Position numbers and translations under genes: made by a program | Notes under the pieces: generated by a model | Databases searched by the model: none | What the model saw: the letters and a program-made list of their open reading frames with translations, nothing else | Told to the model about the DNA's origin: nothing | NCBI GenBank assembly: GCA_002418985.1 | Contig: DIFE01000138.1 | Coordinates: 8,437-19,280 of the forward strand | Origin: Deltaproteobacteria bacterium UBA5756 | Lineage (GTDB): Bacteria; Desulfobacterota; Syntrophorhabdia; Syntrophorhabdales; Syntrophorhabdaceae | Direction of reading: 5' to 3' | DNA length: 10,844 bases | Shown here: positions 6,913-10,844 of the stretch, one piece after another | Position numbering within the stretch: the first letter of the stretch is position 1 | Layout: the number at the start of each line of letters is the position of its first letter

Positions 6913-9900
6913 TTAAAAGGATATTCTCGCGGCGGCGTTGATGCTGTGGGCGATGTAGTTGTTTTCGCTTATCTGGGCATCGTAGCCGACGTGGAAGGAT
7001 GCACCGTTCTTCAGAAACATGGCGATTGTTGCGCCGCAAAAGAGGAAATTCTTGTCGGCGGAAGGGCCCTCTATGGCGAATGGGGAACTGCCCTGGGCAA
7101 GGCGGGATATGATGGTCTGGCCGGTCCTTAAGAATTCATGTCCGTAAGGATGCGCGGATACCGGGCATGAGGAGGGTTTTGCCTGTGTCCCATGTGTAGT
7201 ATATCTTGCCTCCCACGTTTCCGAGGAGTGAATCGGTGTCCTGTCTGTTCACATTGAGGTTCAGGGCTCCGGCGCCCGATTCGGTATAGCTGTCGATGGT
7301 GAGCTTGATGTACTGGAGAGACAGCGTCGGCACGAATGTCCATCTGTTCATGTTCAGTTCGTAGCCGGTGCCGCCATAAAGGGTTATCTGCCTGCCGCCG
7401 GGTTTGGAGGTTGCGGTACGGTCGAGGCCGGGGAAGACTATGCGACGGGTGTTCTTGTAGTCCGACCATCCGTAGCTGAACTGCCCGTCAACGAAGAAAC
7501 CCCGGGAATACCAGGTCCCGTAGGCGCCCAGGGTGTAACCGTCCATTTTCACCTTGCTGCCGTAATCGTCGATGTCGGCGCGGGAGCCGGTGTATCCCAG
7601 CAGAAGGCCGGCGGCCAGGTTGCGGGTGAACCGGTAGTCGATGCCTGCGGTGACTCCGGCGCTGGTGAATGTGTATCCCATTTGGTCGGGGGTGTCCCTC
7701 TGATCGCCGGAAACGGCGTTTCCCTTTACGAAGATGCCCCATTTTTCATCGATTTCGGAGGGTAGCATTCCTCTCAGGTTTGAGCCCGCGGAGGCGAGGA
7801 GGATCGGTTTGTCCCTGCCTTCCCGTATGAAGTCGCTGTTCCTGAGGAACGTGCCGTCGAGGTTTGCGCCTCTGACGCCCCGCCTTACATCGCTCAGGCG
7901 CTGAGAGATATTTCCTCCCTGGAATATCGACGAACTGATACCCATGCTGAAGAGTGCCTCATTGCCCCTTGGGGCTATCTGGTCGTAGGCGCCCGCCACC
8001 TGGCCGTAGGTGGGTATGGCATCGATGACCCCGAGGACGGTGTCGAGGTCGCCCGCGGCGGAATTGCTGACGCTGTTGAGCATGGCGCCCACGGCCCTCT
8101 GGTTTGTGTTGAGGTAGGCCAGGAGGACCTGGTTCATATAGTCGCGCTCAACCACCAGGTAGACCTGGTTGGGGATGTTGTATTTGGGCTTGAAGACTAC
8201 CGTGGGGGTGATGTTGGTAAGCAGACTCGAGAACTCACCCTCTATGCCTGCCGTGGCGGTCAGGAAGGCCCCGAAGAGAGTCCCTATTGCAGGAGTTGCG
8301 CCGCCTTGCCACGACGTCTGGAGGATGCCGCTCAGAAAGGCCCCTCCGGTGATCGCAAGTACGTCGTTGCTTGTCGGTGAGGCTACCTCGATGAGGAGCC
8401 TGGCCTGCGGCTCCTGGTAATAATCGCCTATTATGCTGAGAGTGCCGATGGAGTTGCCGGGTTTAATGGTGCCGTCCAGATGATAGAAACCGTAAGGCGC
8501 CTCGATCACACCGGTTCCCGAAACAATGCCGCCGTCGAGTACAAAGAACCCGTCTTCGGGGTCTTCATCATCAGCGGGCCTGGCCATCTTTATACTTCCG
8601 TTTACTTTCAGTTCTCCGCTGAAAACCTGCGCCTTCTCGCTTAATTCCATATCCAATCCGGCGGGGTTGATGAAAAGCGTATCGGCATTCAAGATCGTCA
8701 GCGATCTGGCCTTTATGTTCTCGGTCTGAACCGTTGTCCCGCCACTGTTCAGCGCGATGTCTCCCATGAGAAAGGTAACCTTGTAGCTGTTCCAGGTGCC
8801 GACGTTGTTGTCTACGACGTCACCCATGGTAACGGTCCATTGACCGCTTACGTTCGCTTTCCCACCCAACGGATCTTCCCCCCAGAAGGCGTTGGTGAGA
8901 AAGGTCCAGCTAAAATTGGTGACACTTGCCGTATCCTTCTTGCCGGCCTCAAGGTCTTTGGTGGAGTTGAATAGCCGGCTTTTTGTCGTATAAGGGGAGG
9001 TGATGTAAGCCGTCAGGTTGCCCCGATTTGCATGGGTGAAGTCGAGGTTTACCTCAACGCCCTCCAGGGACTGCCTGAGCGCGGGGGTCATCTGGGCCGT
9101 TGTCAGGGTGAATTCCTTGCTGGTGCCCGCATTGGTGCCATTGTCGAAGTACTTTATCTGCTCGCCCACGAGTTGTGTACCGGTCGTGTAGGAAATCTGA
9201 GCGGTCACATAGAGTACGCTCTTTACGGTTTGGACAAACTTGCCTGCATTGATGAGGCCGAAGCCATAGTTGGGGTTGAACCAGTTGCCGGCCCCGTTTT
9301 TCACCCATTTGCCCATAACGGTCGCGTCGTCGGGGTCTACCCTGGTGCTTGTGCGGACAAGGACGTGCTTGGCCATGCGGACGTCCATCAGTTTATTGGC
9401 CTCCATACCCAGGGCTAAAACACCCGAAACAAGGGGCGCGGAGGAAGACGTGCCTCCGAAGGTGCTTGTGTAGGCCGTGTTGGGAAAGGCATCGGAGGAG
9501 TCGCCATGTATATTGTCGTCAGAGTAACGGTTGTAGCCTAAATCGTCCCCGATCCGGTCGGTAGTCGTGATACCAAACCCGTAGTTGCCGGACGTCGAGT
9601 CGCTCCTGCTTGACGGTGCCGTGACGAAGACATTTGAGCCATAGTTGCTGTAATCGGAGAATGTCCCGTTGCTGCCGAGGGCAGCCACGGGGATCACGTT
9701 CCTGTTTGCGAGGACGCTGTCTTTATTGGTATCCTCATTGGCCTTGCCGCGTTCGTTTCCCGCCGACCAGACGTGGATGATACCGGTGGCCGCAGTCCGG
9801 TTCAATGCAGCCGTAACATCCGCGCCATGGAGATCGTCGGTCACGTGCCAGGGCGTAAGCTGACCGTAGCTGTGGTTCATTATGTTGATCTGGGGTTTGG

Positions 9901-10557
9901 CCGTGATCTTTCCCGTCGAAGGGTCGACGCCGCTCTTCCAGTAATAGGCCTGCACGTAGAGTGCTCTCTTGGCGTCGTCACCGGTCTCTCCCGACGCATA
10001 TGGCGTCAGACCCACGATCGATGCATAGGGCGCGGTGCCCGTACCTCCGATGCCGTTGCCTCCCCGTGCGGCCGCGACACCTGCCACGGACTGGCCATGG
10101 TTGTCATCATTATCGATCGGCCCCTGGGCCTGATTGGCGATAGTGGTGTCGGAACTGAAGTTGCGGCTTAGACCCGCAAGGTAGTTGGGCGCTATATCTT
10201 CGTGTGTCCCCTCCACGCCGCTATCCACACAATCCCGATGACGATTCCCTTGCCGGTGTATCCCAACTTCCACGCTGCCAGAAGCCCGGCGTCCATACCG
10301 GCATTCTTCATCAGTGCTTTAGTTCCATCACCGGGGTCTGTAAAGTTAATGCCCGTTAAGGGTGCTGTGTTGACAAGATGCCACTGCCCGGGGAAACCCG
10401 GCCTTGCTGTTGCGTCATACAGGAAGAAAGGGTCATTGGGGTAAAATGACGCCAGCTGGGACGAAGCCGCGGCGGGTGAAAGCAGCGCCAGGCAGAAACA
10501 AGCGAGGAATATCCACGCCATGGCCCTGGCGGACCGCAGAGATCGACTTTTCGGCAT
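6913..10557 (-). CDS. Kexin/subtilisin-type serine protease autotransporter (two frameshifts)
   Basis: Reconstructed length ~1,213 residues from the ATG at 10557. A signal peptide (MPKSRSLRSARAMAWIFLAC... to AAASS) leads to a peptidase S8 domain with the triad Asp ~111 (GIVDSGVEGTHED), His ~153 (NHGQSVAGVAAA) and Ser ~370 (GTSSSAPLVSGV, kexin-like). A proprotein-convertase P-domain follows (about 480-600), then passenger strands (GTIKPGNSIGTL, near 695) and a ~275-residue autotransporter beta-barrel ending in ...NAAARISF. It should be exported by Sec, inserted through the Bam machinery, and display a surface protease. Two indels break it: a CACAC tract at 10226-10230 carries two extra bases beside the catalytic Asp codon (10223-10225), and one extra base at 7141 separates ASLR from HEFLRTGQTII. 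As written, the frames are 10557-10192, 10273-7136, and a third open to the stop at 6913. An upstream TTG (10587) would spoil the signal peptide. It is a recent pseudogene or has assembly errors. Confidence 0.88.
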
Positions 10558-10682
10558 GGGTATGAATAACAGAATAAAGTCGAACAATCAATATGAAAAC
10601 GCTGATCCTATTGGCCACAGGTCCGGCTCCAGACAATGACGACCTGTTGCCCAAATATCCCCCTTTCCAAAAGACTGTCTCA

Positions 10683-10713
10683 CGTTTGTCCCGTAACAAA
10701 CGCATAACAAACG
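10683..10713. promoter_or_regulatory. Operator-like cluster upstream of the autotransporter
   Basis: CGTTTGT (10683-10689) forms a perfect inverted repeat with ACAAACG (10696-10702). The nonamer TAACAAACG occurs twice in direct orientation (10694-10702 and 10705-10713), 11 bp apart, about one helical turn. The cluster lies ~130 bp upstream of the autotransporter ATG. The spacing suits a transcription factor binding in phase on one DNA face. No convincing -35/-10 pair is seen between it and the gene. Confidence 0.4.
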
Positions 10714-10844
10714 GAACCCGCTTCACCCCAACGGAGGCTGCGGAATACACGGAGGAAACGTTAAAAGATTAGAAGATTGATCTCACGCCCGTTCCACCCC
10801 TTCGGGGTTCCACTGGAGCCATAGAAGAGAGAGTAGGAGGAAGC
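10714..10844. other. Intergenic right edge with small hairpin
   Basis: No credible gene is visible. ACCCC-TTC-GGGGT (10796-10808) is a short perfect hairpin without a T run, so it is not a convincing terminator. ACGGAGG at 10732-10738 and again at 10750-10756 may be part of a degenerate intergenic repeat. GTAGGAGGA near 10834-10842 could be a ribosome site for a plus-strand gene beyond the edge. Confidence 0.3.

Larger units (their letters stand above)
6327..7084. repeat. Direct repeat copy B
   Basis: Second copy of the block at 3256-3970, in the same orientation. It starts at GGGTAACTTTGGGGAC and ends within the autotransporter coding region; here the homology boundary is internal to an otherwise continuous gene. 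It is longer than copy A because of a ~30-bp insertion near 6468-6497 and two extra heptamer units. The stretch 6290-6912 has no credible gene. Confidence 0.9.

Noticed and set aside
6839..7039. 66-residue minus-strand ORF also present at 3725-3925 in the other repeat copy
   Set aside because: It is an out-of-frame reading over the autotransporter C-terminal codons. Its apparent conservation comes from the repeat and from the true frame ending in ISF.
10433..10750. 105-residue minus-strand ORF overlapping the autotransporter signal peptide
   Set aside because: Out of frame with the signal peptide, basic and compositionally odd; no recognisable domain.

Overview
The window looks like an accessory (genomic-island type) stretch of a Gram-negative bacterium. 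A very large outer-membrane autotransporter requires an outer membrane, and the mixture of a RAYT-type transposase relic, a kexin-like autotransporter and an HTH-ImmA/DUF4411 pair is reminiscent of Desulfobacterota (deltaproteobacterial) genomes. That taxonomic guess is inference and weak.

Layout. (1) Bases 1-2996, minus strand: a large STAND NTPase with an N-terminal membrane segment, a NACHT domain and C-terminal HEAT repeats. It runs off the left edge and is interrupted by one frameshift just after the P-loop. (2) 3044-3067: a perfect palindrome and possible -35 upstream of that gene. (3) 3256-3970: copy A of a ~0.7-kb direct repeat. It holds a long imperfect palindrome, a heptamer tandem repeat and the last ~57 codons of an autotransporter gene. 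(4) 3987-4533: a decayed RAYT element bounded by inward-facing GGGGAC motifs, retaining only the C-terminal part of the transposase. (5) 4596-6289, plus strand: a compact two-gene operon, an HTH-ImmA/IrrE metallopeptidase followed with zero spacing by a DUF4411 PIN-like protein, with a good promoter and an operator-like palindrome. (6) 6327-7084: copy B of the direct repeat, whose right part is the true 3' end of the next gene. (7) 6913-10557, minus strand: a ~1,213-residue autotransporter (signal peptide, kexin/subtilisin-type S8 protease, P-domain, passenger, beta-barrel), broken by two small frameshifts, one beside the catalytic Asp codon and one ~75 codons before the C-terminus. (8) 10588-10844: upstream region with a cluster of TAACAAACG/CGTTTGT sites.

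How it fits together. A putative defence NTPase and a toxin-antitoxin-like pair are separated by repeats and transposon debris. The two copies of the autotransporter 3' end that flank the relic and the TA-like operon suggest that tandem autotransporter paralogues once stood here and that one was almost entirely replaced by the RAYT element and the TA-like cassette. Three frameshifts in conserved genes (a fourth indel is suspected in the transposase relic) mean either real decay of surface and defence genes or indel errors in the assembly. The two cassette ORFs are intact.
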